From Anthostomella pinea (taxonomy: Eukaryota; Ascomycota; Sordariomycetes; Xylariales; Xylariaceae): 64,000 bases of DNA. The translations under genes were made by a program, and so were the position numbers. Location: NCBI GenBank assembly GCA_963556695.1, contig CAUWAG010000007.1, positions 248,001 through 312,000 of the forward strand, read 5' to 3'. This document shows positions 21,975 to 33,548 of the stretch, piece after piece. The first letter of the stretch is position 1. Each line of letters starts with the position of its first letter. The notes under the pieces were generated by a model. The model did not search any database. It had not been told where the DNA came from and was given only the letters and a program-made list of their open reading frames with translations.

Positions 21975-24900
21975 TGTTGTGATTTTTTGGTCGTGCCGGT
22001 CTTGAATTTGAGTTGTCAAGAGGTACGTGAGTAGGTTGGGTGGCGTGATATTCCAGACGTTATTTTCAAGAAGTTGTCCACAGAAGCCGGGATTAAGTAC
22101 GAACGTCCAAGCATAATTCAAAACGTATAGATATAAAAGAGGTATACAAGGGACTCGGTAGACGTTCCTCGAGGTCTGACATCGATCTCGATGCCATGCC
22201 ATCAACTTGCAAGTACGTTGCAACAGGCGGCAGCCTCTTCGTAATAGAAGAGTCAAAAACCTGGAGATGACGGCAAGCTCGCCCCGAAGTAGGTAGGTAC
22301 GAGGAAGGAGGGATGGAAGGACCTCTTCCAGTCGCACGTAACTTGGTAGGAATAGCAATGAGGAAGTCATGGCTGGACATCTTGGGCGAGGACGAGCTTG
22401 ACGGACTTGGGCAGTGGGATGGCAAGCGGTACATGTAGGATGTAGGCAAGCGGTGATAGGTAGCCTACCACATCGTCTCCTTCTTCTTGTTGTATTGTCT
22501 CACACCAACCGGCTTTCTTTTCACCTCGTTCATTCGCGTACTTGAGTATACGGTGAAGTAGCGCCGATGATTCCATTCGGACGTGTGTATCGAGCTCTAT
22601 CGATGGTTCTAGTCATCGGGGTTCCCGTGGTCTTGGTCTTGCTCTTGCTCACTTTAAGGTTCAGTGGTAGACCATCAATGATACATTACACTCCCCCGTG
22701 CGCAACTACGGAGAGAGCAGCTGTCAAGGTTGACCCAAGCAAAAGACGCTGCAGACTTCCATTGCCAGAATCAGTTTTTCCCTACTCTGAAAAGGTGTCA
22801 CAGAGGATACTTTCCACTGCCGCCGCTTCATTCCCATACTTGTGGCCCTCTGGTTCAGGACGATGGAGAGTCGCTTCGTCCTGCTGATAGGCCTGGGATG
22901 TTCGACTGCCCGGTTGCGCCTTTCATTGACTGATGCCATCCCCGCACACAGATGCCTTCTAGAAAAGAAAAAGAAACGTGATGTATCTCGGGTTTCACAA
23001 GTTGGAGGGCGCCCCCACGGTGAAATATCAGCAGCCCGCGACGTGAGGCTTGGCGGCACATCCCGATTGGCAGTTGCTCGTGTGTGAAGCTTTGCGATGG
23101 GTCCCTATAGGCGGGTGCCTTATAGGTGGGTGCGGGAGCGCTTATTGTAATTTGTGTCAAGCTTCTGTTTGCATCGAGGAACTTTTCAACTTTCACGACG
23201 TAGAGAAGTTTGGACGCGTCGCCAGTCTTGGGTCCGGCATGGGTTGGTTGGGTCTCGTTTCCAGAAACACGACTGATCATACTCGATCAGACGTGACGCG
23301 TGTGTTCATCAGCGAAGAGACAGCAAAAGAGAGCCCGTGGGGTGGAACACCCTTGTCTACCTGACCGTGGGGGTTCTTGCTGCAGGTTCACGTCCTTCTA
23401 CCGACGATGCGGTGACGTTCAAGTTGTCGTGTCCAATGAGGGAATAGTCGGTGACATAATCCATTGGTTCGGCAAATGGCATCCATTGGGCAGCCGGCGT
23501 CTGCGTGTCACTTTGACACTTTTAATAGATAGGTAGGTAGGCTCAGAAAGGAGGGGCACTGACTTGCAGGTGGGCAGGTTGCAGGTTGCAGCTTGGAAAT
23601 GCCCGTCATGTCGCGGAGGGATGTCATGCCCGTTCTCGAAACTTGGGATGGCATCAAACAGCGTGTCACCAGCTCATATGCTACCCGGGTATCAGGGTAT
23701 CTGGGTATCAACCACTCAGCCTTGTACAGTCGAGAGTCCACAGTCAATATCGTCTTGATAACGGAATGGGGCCCGGGTAAGAGGGTCAAAGTCCCGATCT
23801 GCCGTCTCTGCCATCTCCGCCTCTGAGATGATATGATGTAAACAAATATAAGGCAAGGTAATAGGGATTCCCCAAATACCCCAAATGTCAAACACACTGG
23901 GGGTTCTTACTAATGACTCGGGAGGGACGAGCCATTACGTTACAGGTACTCGCAGCCCTAGCCGCATTCCGTCAAGGGTGAACACTGAAGGGGTCTTTTC
24001 TGTTTGGTAATGTTTGGTAATGGCAGCGCGTCTGGTCCAGGCTGACCCTGCCGGGCCTGCCCACAAGTTACAACCCTACACAACCCTACACAACGTGGCC
24101 GTGGGGCGTAGGCACCTTGAAGGGCATGCCGGCTGGGCTACTAGGGGTAGGCTGGGCACCAGTGACCACCAGTGACCACCGTCCAATGTCCATGCAATGT
24201 CCATGCAATGTCCCCAGTATTGCCCGAAACTCTCTCTCATATTCCTGACAATACATTTGCTGTCACTCTCCATGTGAACAAGATAAGACGGCCGTCGTTA
24301 TCAACTGCTCCATCGTAATTCGTTCGTCTCGGTCTGCCAGTCTGGCAACTCCCGCACCGCCATGTCATTGCCGGCCAGTTCCCGGAAATATCACATATCC
24401 TCACTCACATCACCACTCACATCACCGAGGTATAGTCGCAGCCATCTGCGCTACCCTGACAGAACACCCTGACAGAACTGAATCTTGCGGTAAAGCATCA
24501 ACGGTCCAACGTTGTCAGAGGACTGTGAAGTCACCTAGCCCCGCACTCCATTCTAAGGTTCTTGACTCTTGAGTCGGGTTGTCCCCCCTGCTCCTATCTC
24601 CTGTCAAGCCCGCGGGCCGCCCAGCAACCTCGTCACCGACCGACTTCTTCCCATTGTTGCGCGCCCTGTCCATCTACAAGTGCCGATTTCATCGTCTGTT
24701 TCTCGCTCTACTCACCCTCGTCTGCGTGTTCGATAGTACTCTCTTCCACCTCCACTCTCCCGCTCGCCTTGTTGCTGAACACGCCGTCGAGTACAGCGTG
24801 CCCAAATGACGACGATAAGCCAAGCTTATCTGATCCTGGTCTCGATCATCACCTGAGTTGCCAGGTTGCCATACCTCCTACTGTACCTCGACTATCATCT

Positions 24901-25419
24901 CAGATCTGCAGCCTGGCCCTGTGGGAACTTGGAAGTCGGAATTCCGGGATACACGTGCAGATTGGGACTGGGACTCCTGCATATCCAACCCGCTCTACCG
25001 GCTCTACCGCCCGCGAGACCATATCCCAGACCATATCTACGCCTGGCCACCATCCGCCACCCGACATTCGACATCTTGCCTCATATAGTCTTATCTCGAT
25101 AAGCATTACCGTCCTCCACTGTCACTGTCGCAGCACGGGACTGGTGAAGCACGCGAGCAGTTGTGCGCGCCGCCTGCCTTCTCCGCCTGAGTTGCGAACC
25201 ACTGACAAAGCTTATCACCCGGCTTCCCTATCAAACCTCACCTGGAAGTGCCCGACTTGAGCAGATCGGAGGGCATCCGGCCATAGACAACCCAATACGC
25301 CCCAGCCTATCGGGGAGTCCACAGACGGGCCGTGGATCGGCCTCTGGCCGCACCCAATACCATCATCAGCCTCGCCCTCCACGGGTATCTAGTACTTCGA
25401 GTGACCTCTTCCTCGAGCC
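21975..25419. other. gene-free stretch and long leader of the DAL81-like gene
   Basis: Between the membrane-protein gene (leftward) and the DAL81-like gene (rightward) there is no convincing gene. A frame at 22567-22887 starts with a hydrophobic segment (VLVIGVPVVLVLLLLTL) but continues with random composition. Short direct repeats occur: GTGACCACCA twice and CATGCAATGTC three times near 24159-24215, and CACAACCCTA near 24070. From about 24560 onward the plus strand is C/T-rich with a string of small upstream ORFs, as in a long regulated leader. Confidence 0.5.
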
Positions 25420-27701
25420 ATGTCCAACCCAAACACGTTTCCGCGGACGGTTCCCATTGCCATTGCCCCCAAACCCTCACAGCTGAACTATAGCCACCAT
25501 AGCCACCTCAGTAGCAAGGAGGCTTATATGAGTAATATGAATGGCAATGAATCGGGCTCGGACTCCGCCTTGAGTGGCGTCGAGACGCCCTGTGAAGCCT
25601 GTGTTCACGCCAGATCTCAATGCCTCGTGAGCGATGACGAAGGAAGCTGTCTTTCTTGCCAGGCCCGCGGTGTCGAGTGTTCTTTGAGCCAGAGCCCTCA
25701 ATCGCGAAAAAGAAAGCTGGTGCGTGAATCCGGTGACGAAAGCCATGGCCTACGAGGGTAAGTGCTCACCGATACTTCCGTTGACCCCCAAATCCCAAAT
25801 CCCCCCTTGTCGCCCGCCTGCAGGCTTGACCACACGCTTCAGCAACGGCCTGCTGACATGTGATTGGCCACATCAGCTCGCCCGGTCGTTCTGATAACAG
25901 AAGACTGCGGCAGAACCCGCCGAGTCTGTCAAGTACCGGCGCCAGCGGCTCTCTGATCGAGGACATGGCCAATTTTGGAGGTCCTACTATGCTAAAACGC
26001 ACACTCGGCCTCCAGAAGGACCGCTACAGCCAATATATTGGTCCCACGACTGACTTTGAGCCTTCCCTGATCAATCTGTCTCCCTTCGACCCCCAGGATG
26101 AGAGTCTTCTGGCTCGGGGCGTCCTCAGGAAGGTCAGCGACCATGACACCTTCTTGATGTTGCCCGACTTTGCCACGCCCGGTCATGCGCAACAGTTCGA
26201 CGACGTCGAAGCCATTGAGCGGCTTGTAGCACCGCATGGTCGCAGCTTGCTCGACCTTTACTTCGAGGTCGTACACCCTGGTTTCCCCATCATCCAGGAG
26301 AATGTCTTGTTCGAGAAGTATGAGCGGGACTACCGCGAGTTCTCGCCACCGCTCTTGGCCGCTGTGTATATCCTGGCTATCAACTGGTGGGACCACTCGG
26401 AAGAACTGTCCAAGTATCAACGGCCGAACGTGCGCGAGCTGGAGCGGCTGATCAGATCCTCCCTGGCCGATGCCATGTGGCGACCGAAGCTCTCGACCGT
26501 TCAGGCCGGACTGCTCCTCTCGCAGCGGCCCGAGGGTGACCAATGGGCCCCAACTGCTCAGCTGGTAGCCATCGCCCAGGAGCTGGGGTTGCACCTCGAC
26601 TGCACCCACTGGAAAATTCCGCCTTGGGAGAAGGGTCTTCGCAAGAGGTTAGCTTGGGCTTTGTACATGCAGGACAAATGGGGAGCTCTGGTCCATGGCC
26701 GGCCATCACATATATTCGGCTCCAATTGGGTCGTGCAACCCCTGGTCCCCAGCGACTTTCCAGAAGCCGAGTGCGACGACAATGACATCGAAGGCCAAGC
26801 CGAGATTGAGAGGGGCCGCGCGCTGTTCGTGCAGATGGTGGTCCTGTCGCAGGTACTCGCCGAGATCCTCGAGACCTTCTACACGCTTCAGGCCATGCAG
26901 GACGTGACCAATGCTGGGCCTCAGGGTACTCATCTGGTCTTGTCCTTGGCGAAGCCGATCCAGCTCAAGCTGAAGGAGTGGTATGCCGCCCTTCCAACTG
27001 CCATCCGTATGGACTCTTCTTTCCAGACCAACAACATCTCGTCGAGTCGCTTGTCGAGTATCGGATATCTCCACCTGGGCTACTTCGCCACGGAAATCAC
27101 CCTCCATCGCCGCATCATACGTTCGCTGGCCGCGGATTCCCAGGCCGTCGACCCCTACGTCCAGCACATCTGCCGAAGCGCTGCCAAAGCCCGTTTGATA
27201 TCGGCCATGGACTTTGTTAACCGCTTGACGCCTCAACACGTCCGGGGGTTCTGGTTCTTCGCGTCCAAGACCAACTTCGCGCTGATCGGCACGTTTGGCT
27301 CCCTCCTGTGGGCTACTTCGCCAGGCCGCGAGGAGGCGGAATGGTACCGACGGCGGCTCGGAGAGTATCGATGGACGCTGAGTGTCAGCAGTAAGCCAGG
27401 CGAGGGCCACCGTCTAACCGAGTTCGCCGTTGGCATGCTCGATATATCCACCGGTTTGCTCAAGAAGCTCCCCGAGAAGCCGGAATTGAGCAGCAACGGC
27501 AGCACGACCGAATTCGATGCTGGACGGCGACAGAGTCTCCTGGCCATGGGCATCGGCCATATTCCACGAGAGCCGTATGGCGAATTCGCCAGCGCTGATA
27601 TCAGCGGTACGCAAAGCCCGGGAAGCTTCATCGATAGCAGCGACGACGAGTATGAGGCGTTTGCTCCGACGGCTGGGATGGCTTCCATGGGAGATCAGTG
27701 A
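25420..27701 (+). CDS. DAL81/TamA-like Zn2Cys6 nitrogen co-regulator
   Basis: Exon 1 is 25420-25757, the intron 25758-25876 (119 nt, GTAAGT...CATCAG, branch CTGACAT), and exon 2 25877-27701, giving 720 residues. A six-cysteine cluster at about residues 66-97 has the spacing C-x2-C-x6-C-x8-C-x2-C-x6-C of fungal Zn2Cys6 proteins. The loop between the second and third cysteines (VHARSQ) lacks the usual Arg/Lys pairs. The conserved middle region has QYIGPTTDFEPSL, SPFDPQDESLL, DHDTFLMLPD and FEVVHPGFPIIQ, then LLAAVYILAINWWDHSEEL, MWRPKLSTVQAGLLLSQRP and KDR/PWEKGLRKRLAWALYMQDKW. These match proteins annotated as DAL81 in yeast and TamA in Aspergillus. That factor co-activates genes for GABA, urea, allantoin and amino-acid use, and its zinc cluster is reported to be dispensable, which fits the weak finger here. 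It is nuclear. Confidence is high for the superfamily and good for the orthology. Confidence 0.83.
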
Positions 27702-28149
27702 AGCTGGTGAGAATGCCCTGCCGTCACCTTTTTACGGAAAGGGCAGAATGCAGAACACACGTGAGGGCAAGGTCACGCCATAGGCACGGAATCTCACGAG
27801 TGCCTTGCGTCATCACGACTGTCTGGGCTAGTCATATTCCTGCTGCCTAAGAGTTTCCCCGTTGTTATTGCTGTCTTTAATACCCCATTAGAGTGTCTTG
27901 ATTTTGGTGTGAACTTGCTCGAGGCGCCATGAGGGATATATGTTCACTGCAACAGGGAGTCGTTATGTAGTAAGAGTACTCCATACAGACTATCGAGCAA
28001 CTGTTCTGCGTTCTCTCAGAAGATATGATACATGTCTATTTGATCCAGAAATACATAGTATATTCAGCGGCAGCCGGCTAGGAAGACAAGTACCGATACT
28101 GATGCATTGATGCTCATGGGCAGCCGTCACCCCCGCCGACGTCTCGTGA

Positions 28150-29111
28150 CTAGGCCAGAAGGTCATCCACAACACATACGTTGGAACAAGCTGCGCAGCA
28201 GGCTCCGCCGTGTTATTATATGCGAGATCGATCCATTGAATCTGCATCTCTGCCGATCCGCCACCTGCCATCTCTCCACTCCAGACTCCACCGTCGCTCC
28301 AGGCATTGAACAGGATGGTCAGGGGATCGGTCGGGACTTGGAATTGTATCGAAGCAACTTTGTTTCCGTTGACGTACCAGTCACTCGAGCCCGGGCTCCA
28401 GTCATACCGATGCTCCTGTCAGTCGGTCCAGGGCGTGGCCAGAGTGGTCACGTGGGTCGCATCGGGGACCACCTCTCCGTCGACCGTACCGGGCTGGTTG
28501 GTGTACTGGGCTATGTTCGTCGCTGTATCGGTCCTGATCTCCAGGTCGGCCTCCTGCACGGGGGCGCCTCCAAGGTACGTGGACATCGACGTGACCGCGC
28601 CGCCGTCGCCCTGCGTCCGTGCCAACATCCGTACGGACAGGTACTGGTACTGGGGAGACTTGGACTCGAACTCGGCAGTCGACTGATAGTCCGACTGCCG
28701 CAGAGTCCTCATCGTGAGGTGGGTCCTCGACGCCGGGCTGGCGTCGGTGTCCGCCTCTATGTAGACGTTGTTCGGCGAATTGACCCTGTACACAGGGCCT
28801 CCACTGGTAGGCCACGTCTGTATGCCCCAGGTGTCGGTCCATTCGGCGGTTGAGAAGTAGGCGTTGGTCAACGGGGCGCCGGCGTCTTGGTCCCGGCCGT
28901 CGATGGGGGCTGGGACCGCAGCCCCAGCCATGTCTCGGAAATCGAAGAACTTACGATGATCGAAGAAGTTCGTGGAGGTTGCTTCGGCTTTATAGCAGTC
29001 ACACGTTGCGTCCGACGTTGCGTTCGCGCCGAGAGGGGCACATCGTGTCAAGCCTGCAAAGACTGCCCATGATGTTACCACGGTGGTGAAGAGAGATTGG
29101 GATCGAGCCAT
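28150..29111 (-). pseudogene. broken secreted GH16 beta-glucanase-like gene (in-frame TGA and frameshift)
   Basis: From the ATG at 29111 the frame gives a signal peptide (about 24 residues), then CDCYKAEATSTNFFDHRKFFDFRDM, shown here only as the start of the mature domain, and a GH16 catalytic block VQEADLEIRTD. The frame meets TGA at 28419-28421, right after TPWTD. Reading straight on in the same frame restores a textbook GH16 continuation (QEHRYDWSPG, DWYVNGNKVA, ILFNAWSDGGVWSGE, QIQWIDLAYN). The TGA therefore replaces a Trp conserved in this family. Near 28185 the frame must shift once more to give the cysteine-containing end ACSNVCVVDDLLA, with its TAG at 28150. Two lesions make a pseudogene most likely. 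A cryptic 57-nt intron ending CTGACAG over the TGA is possible but would delete conserved residues. Confidence 0.72.
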
Positions 29112-31106
29112 GTTTGTTGAATCTGAAGGGTCTTCTTATAAAGGCTGTCTCTGGCGATACAGGCTGAAGACCGGAACCCAACATCATGGGAACTGGACCT
29201 ACCATACTTATATGTTGAACTTGGACCCGTTTGGTCTCCATGTTGGTCCCATAGACGAACCCAACGTCGTATCCTGAAACAAAGAACGCTCAGAGTAGAA
29301 GATCAGACTCAGCTCACTTTCGTCAAAAGGTGCATTTCGCGATCCTTCAATACTCCTTCACTCCCCGTTGGAAAGACCTGGTCATGTAGGTAGTACAGGA
29401 TCCATTGAGGCTCTTACATAGCCTTAAGCAGTGAGAAGGCAGCGTGGCTCAAGCCCGGTGTATTGTACGAAGATGATCATGCCCGTTTCATAAGATCCTG
29501 GGGGGTCGAAAGGAGGTACCGGTAGTCAATGTGTCTTCGCCGCAACACGCAGTAATGAAGTCGTCTAAAGATCATGTACGTTTTGTCTAAACTCCATAGA
29601 AGCTACCAGGTGTCCAGGATGGTGATGGTTAGCGGATCCACATGACGGGGACCTTTTGGGTCCGTACTTTGCTTGTTTTCAAAACACGCCAACCTTTGAT
29701 CTATAATTATCTGCAATGGTGTATAGAACTTTACGCGATGGCCCAGCATGTGGAACCGCTAACCATTACCACGCTGCTGCCTGGACTCCTATATGCATCA
29801 CCCCATGTAACCTCATAGCCAATCTGGAAGGTTGCGCGCCTGGCTTTCATTTCTCTGAATCCCACTGCTGCCTGCAGACCCGAGAACATGGGTGTGACTC
29901 TCGAGGCACTTTACATGGGGCTAACTTTGCGTTTCGGTTGCAAGGTTACCTCGCTCATTGGGACTCACATACTAAGAGGCAATCATCGGGGGTTGTGGGA
30001 CTGGAGTAACCCATTGTTACGGTGGGCATAATACGCCTACCAAGCTGTCTCTTCACTCTACAATGAGAGGAGTTCGTGGGCTCTATTGCACTATCCAGGG
30101 GTAAGTAAGGACGTATGCAAGAATTGCACCTGGCCAGCCACCCCCTAGCTCATATAAGACGATCCTTCGTACGGACTAATCTGTGCTAGAAGGTTTCATT
30201 GGAAGAACGCCTATGTCCAGAGCCCCTTGAATAGCAAGAGTTGCTCTTACTGGGTACACTGAACCCTCATAAGTCTCCGTACACTCGTCATCTACCTTAC
30301 CAAGCGAAAGCGCGTTCATTATAAATGGAATAAGCACGCTGGAATAAGCATCAAAAATGACTTCATAGCTACGAGCTGCTTATCCGGTATTCTTATTGCA
30401 GTATTTTAGTTGTTTACGGGTGATGTGAAATCTTATCAACATCAATGCGCGTACGGAGACATACGAGGGCTGAGTGTATGTCGGTTGAGTACATGCTCTA
30501 TCGCAGTAGACGCAGTGCGGCCCATCCCAAGTTCTCAGACAAGTCAGTATAAACGTCATGCGGACCGGCGCCTGTAACTCGTTCAACACATATGCGGTCT
30601 GAATCTGATAAAACCGAAGAGGAAGTGACTCACTGTCGGGAGAGTGGTATATAACGAGCCGGTTATTGATGGCATGGCCAGTGCTGGGTTGTCACGAGTG
30701 GGACTACAATGGAAACCGGAGAACAGAGCCGCGGGATGAAAAAGTCATACATAGCTTCCAAGGCTGAACCTTTGAGTTGAACGAAACGAGGTATGTCGAG
30801 GATCGGTGACCGCCTAGGGTCATGGGTAAATGTGAGGTCAATGATGAACAACTCACGATGACCCGGGAATTCACTCACGGGGCAACCGCAACTTGTCGCC
30901 AGGAGCGAAGAGCGAAGCGCTTCCGTCGTGCACCTGCGCGAGGAAGGAAGGAAACATCTCGTCCCATCATACCATTACCAAGTAAGTAGCTTCAGTGCCA
31001 ACAGTGAGCCCAGTCGCACTTTCTCTTTTTCTCGCCCCGTCCGATACAGCCGTCGCAACCCTGGGTTTGGGTAACCTGGCACTTCTCTGTTGATTCATGC
31101 CCGACG
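29112..31106. other. gene-free stretch
   Basis: Promoter of the broken GH16 gene on the left and leader of the ZIP gene on the right. No frame between them has recognisable features; the 97-codon frame at 29716-30009 is unsupported. No repeats stand out. Confidence 0.5.
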
Positions 31107-32446
31107 ATGCGTTCTGCGCTATGGGAGTTCGGCAGCAAAACATCATCTTCAAGACATCGCTCTGGTTCTGTTATGGCGACTCCACACCTGGCACGGCAAG
31201 TTTCATGCCAAACGGCGGCGGAAGGCAATGGAGACGACAACCTAGCACTGCGTATCGGCTCGATCTTCATCATTCTCTGTATTTCTTCTGCAGCATGCAC
31301 ATTCCCCATCCTGGCTGCTAGACTTCCGGGACTACGGATCCCTCCGGTCATCTTGTTCGGTGTGAGGCACTTTGGCACCGGTGTTCTCATCGCCACCGCT
31401 TTCGTCCACCTGCTACCGACGGCTTTCAGACTTCTGGGCGATCCCTGCCTCTCCTCCTTCTGGACGGAAGATTATCCTGCGGTATGGAAACCTCTGTTTC
31501 TGAATCCCGAAGCCCCCGTTATCAAGCCCCCTTCTGCTTTTGTTAGCCCTGTACTGATTGACGGCTCGATAGTAAGTGAATGTGCCCCGCGCTGCGGTGC
31601 CTTCGGGAATGAGAACTGCCTCTGACATATGTTCGAACGTCTAGCATGCCTGGAGCTATCGCGCTCGTGGGAATCTTTTTCGTGACGACGGTGGAGATGT
31701 TGTTGCATCCCGCCCGCAGGGATTTACCGGAGCCAGCGAGTGAAGACACCGGAGGTTCAGGGGGAGCTGCCTCGGGGGGTAACGTCGAACATGGCCAGCT
31801 AGTCAACAGCAGTGGCGTCACTGTCACCTCGGACCAGAAACGCAAGAAACAAGCTATACACTGCTGTCTGCTGGAAATGGGGATCTTATTCCACAGCTTA
31901 TTTATTGGCATGGCGCTGAGCGTAACCATTGGTGGCAACGCATTTGTCGTCCTACTCATCGCAATAGCCTTTCATCGTAAGTACCCCTTTGGACTACACC
32001 CGGGTTTGGCCGTAGGACTGAGATTCAGAATACAGAGACATTCGAGGGTCTCGCACTGGGAGCAAGGATAGCCGCAGTCGAATGGCCGCACAATAGCCTA
32101 CAGCCTTGGTATATGGCGGTAGCCTTTGGCTGCACGTAAGTATTACTGTTCTCTTGTCAGTCCTTTCATGCGCTCACACTTGCACAGTGCTCCAATCGGT
32201 CAAGCCATCGGTTTGGCCACGCGGTCAGCTTACAGCCCCGAGTCGGAAGTAGGCTTGATATTGGTGGGAGTAATGAATGCACTTTCATCCGGCTTCCTGA
32301 TTTTTGCCTCCCTCGTCGAGCTTCTAGCAGAGGATCTCCTTACCGACGAGAGCTGGCGTGTGTTGCGAGGGAAACGCCGCATGTGTGCATTCCTCCTGGT
32401 CATCGGCGGCGCCTTTGCTATGAGCCTCGTTGCTGCCTGGGCTTGA
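31107..32446 (+). CDS. ZIP-family zinc/iron transporter
   Basis: Clear ZIP features run through the locus. These are LRIGSIFIILCISSA (helix 1), GVRHFGTGVLIATAFVHLLPTAF (helix 2-3), WTEDYPA, MPGAIALVGIFFVTTVEM, a His-poor loop, LEMGILFHSLFIGMALS and AIAFHQTFEGLALGARIA (the metal-binding helices IV and V), and three closing helices. Exon 2 is 31645-31976, exon 3 32036-32135 and exon 4 32188-32446, joined by introns of 59 and 52 nt with good GTAAGT donors. The first junction is a problem. The obvious donor after DYPA (GTATGG, 31482) paired with the only good acceptor (CTAG, 31644) leaves the frame off by one. Only a poor donor, GTTTCT at 31496, keeps it, so exon 1 would be 31107-31495. Otherwise the gene carries a one-base frameshift. 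The start is uncertain (31107 or a Met 22 codons later). The protein would import Zn or Fe across a membrane. Confidence 0.8.
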
Positions 32447-33548
32447 ACTGGGAAGCCCTGTGAATCACCTGGGTATGTCGGTCGTACTTAGGTTACTCAT
32501 TGCCTCATCTACTCATGCGGAGCTGATGGACCTACCTCGGATAGGGAGGATAATCATATACTTCATAGAAGACTTATCTGAATGGTTTGTGCCGATTGGT
32601 CTCACTTGTCGGAAGACCCTCGTGCCCAGGTGACTTGTCATTTCACCATCTACGCTTCTTTCCGCCCTCGCAGGAGACCGGGAAATTCCATGACGCCGAG
32701 CTGCCGGTGTACGCCGTCGGCGGTACGGCATATGCGTGGACCGTAATGTACAACATATTGGCTGCCGTCCCCGTGTTTTGTGCCAAGCTCGGCTGTGACT
32801 TGCTAGCGGTGACCGAGAGTGAAACGTATGAGTCAGTCGGCGAAGACCGGGTGTTGCATGGGTGTGTGCGGAGGCCCAGATGATGCCGGGCTTCCTGGTC
32901 TGTGATTAGTGGTTGTGGAAGACGAGAGACCTTTGGAATAGGAAGCGATGACAACACGATCACGGAGCAGTAAAAATATATTACCTTACCGTATCGTCAG
33001 ATAACACTGGCAGTCGTCATAGATTCCGATCCCACTATTCCATACGGCACTAAGGTACCCTCTTGTCAACCTGTGACTGCTCTATCGTGCGGCCAGTCGT
33101 CGCCTTGTGAGTTCATGTTCACTTCCTCGGTCACACTCGTGATCCGAGACTACTCTGTTGCATCAAGAAGAGCATGGAAATAGTGAATCACAGCCCGCAC
33201 CGCTCTGTCATACACAAGACAGGCTGAGTTGCTGGGCAGTCATAATAAGCTGCAACGATAAGGGGTATCTTCACTATCTTCACCTCTCCCGGCCGCCGCG
33301 GTGACCGGCGTGCCCCGAACCCCACCCATGCCTCCAGCGGAGTCCTATCTCGCCCGAATCTCTCAACGCGACTACTGTGTTGCACATCGTGGCGTCTCAC
33401 AGCGGCTCACAGCGTCCTTACAGCTTTGTTCGTTTTGAGAGGGCTCTTCTCAACGCTCGTTCTGGCAGTTCCGGCCCAGTATCACTCACGTATTGCAGCG
33501 TAGCCACCACCGTCCCCATCACTTTACACCACTCCTGCAACCGCCAAC
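32447..33548. other. intergenic region
   Basis: This is the 3' flank of the ZIP gene and the promoter and leader of the 2OG oxygenase gene. No coding region is supportable in it. The last 60 bases before the ATG are C/A-rich (CATCACTTTACACCACTCCTGC), typical of a leader. Confidence 0.5.

Noticed and set aside
22567..22887. 106-codon plus-strand frame starting with a hydrophobic segment
   Set aside because: After the hydrophobic start the composition is random, there are no splice signals and no family resemblance.
23680..23712. Telomere-like run of GGGTATC units
   Set aside because: Only three imperfect copies, not a TTAGGG-type repeat, and inside a chromosome arm with no other telomeric features.
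28365..28480. A 57-nt intron (GTGGTC to CTGACAG) that would remove the in-frame TGA of the GH16 gene
   Set aside because: The donor is weak, and splicing would delete residues conserved in the family including the WTxW segment; a nonsense change is simpler.
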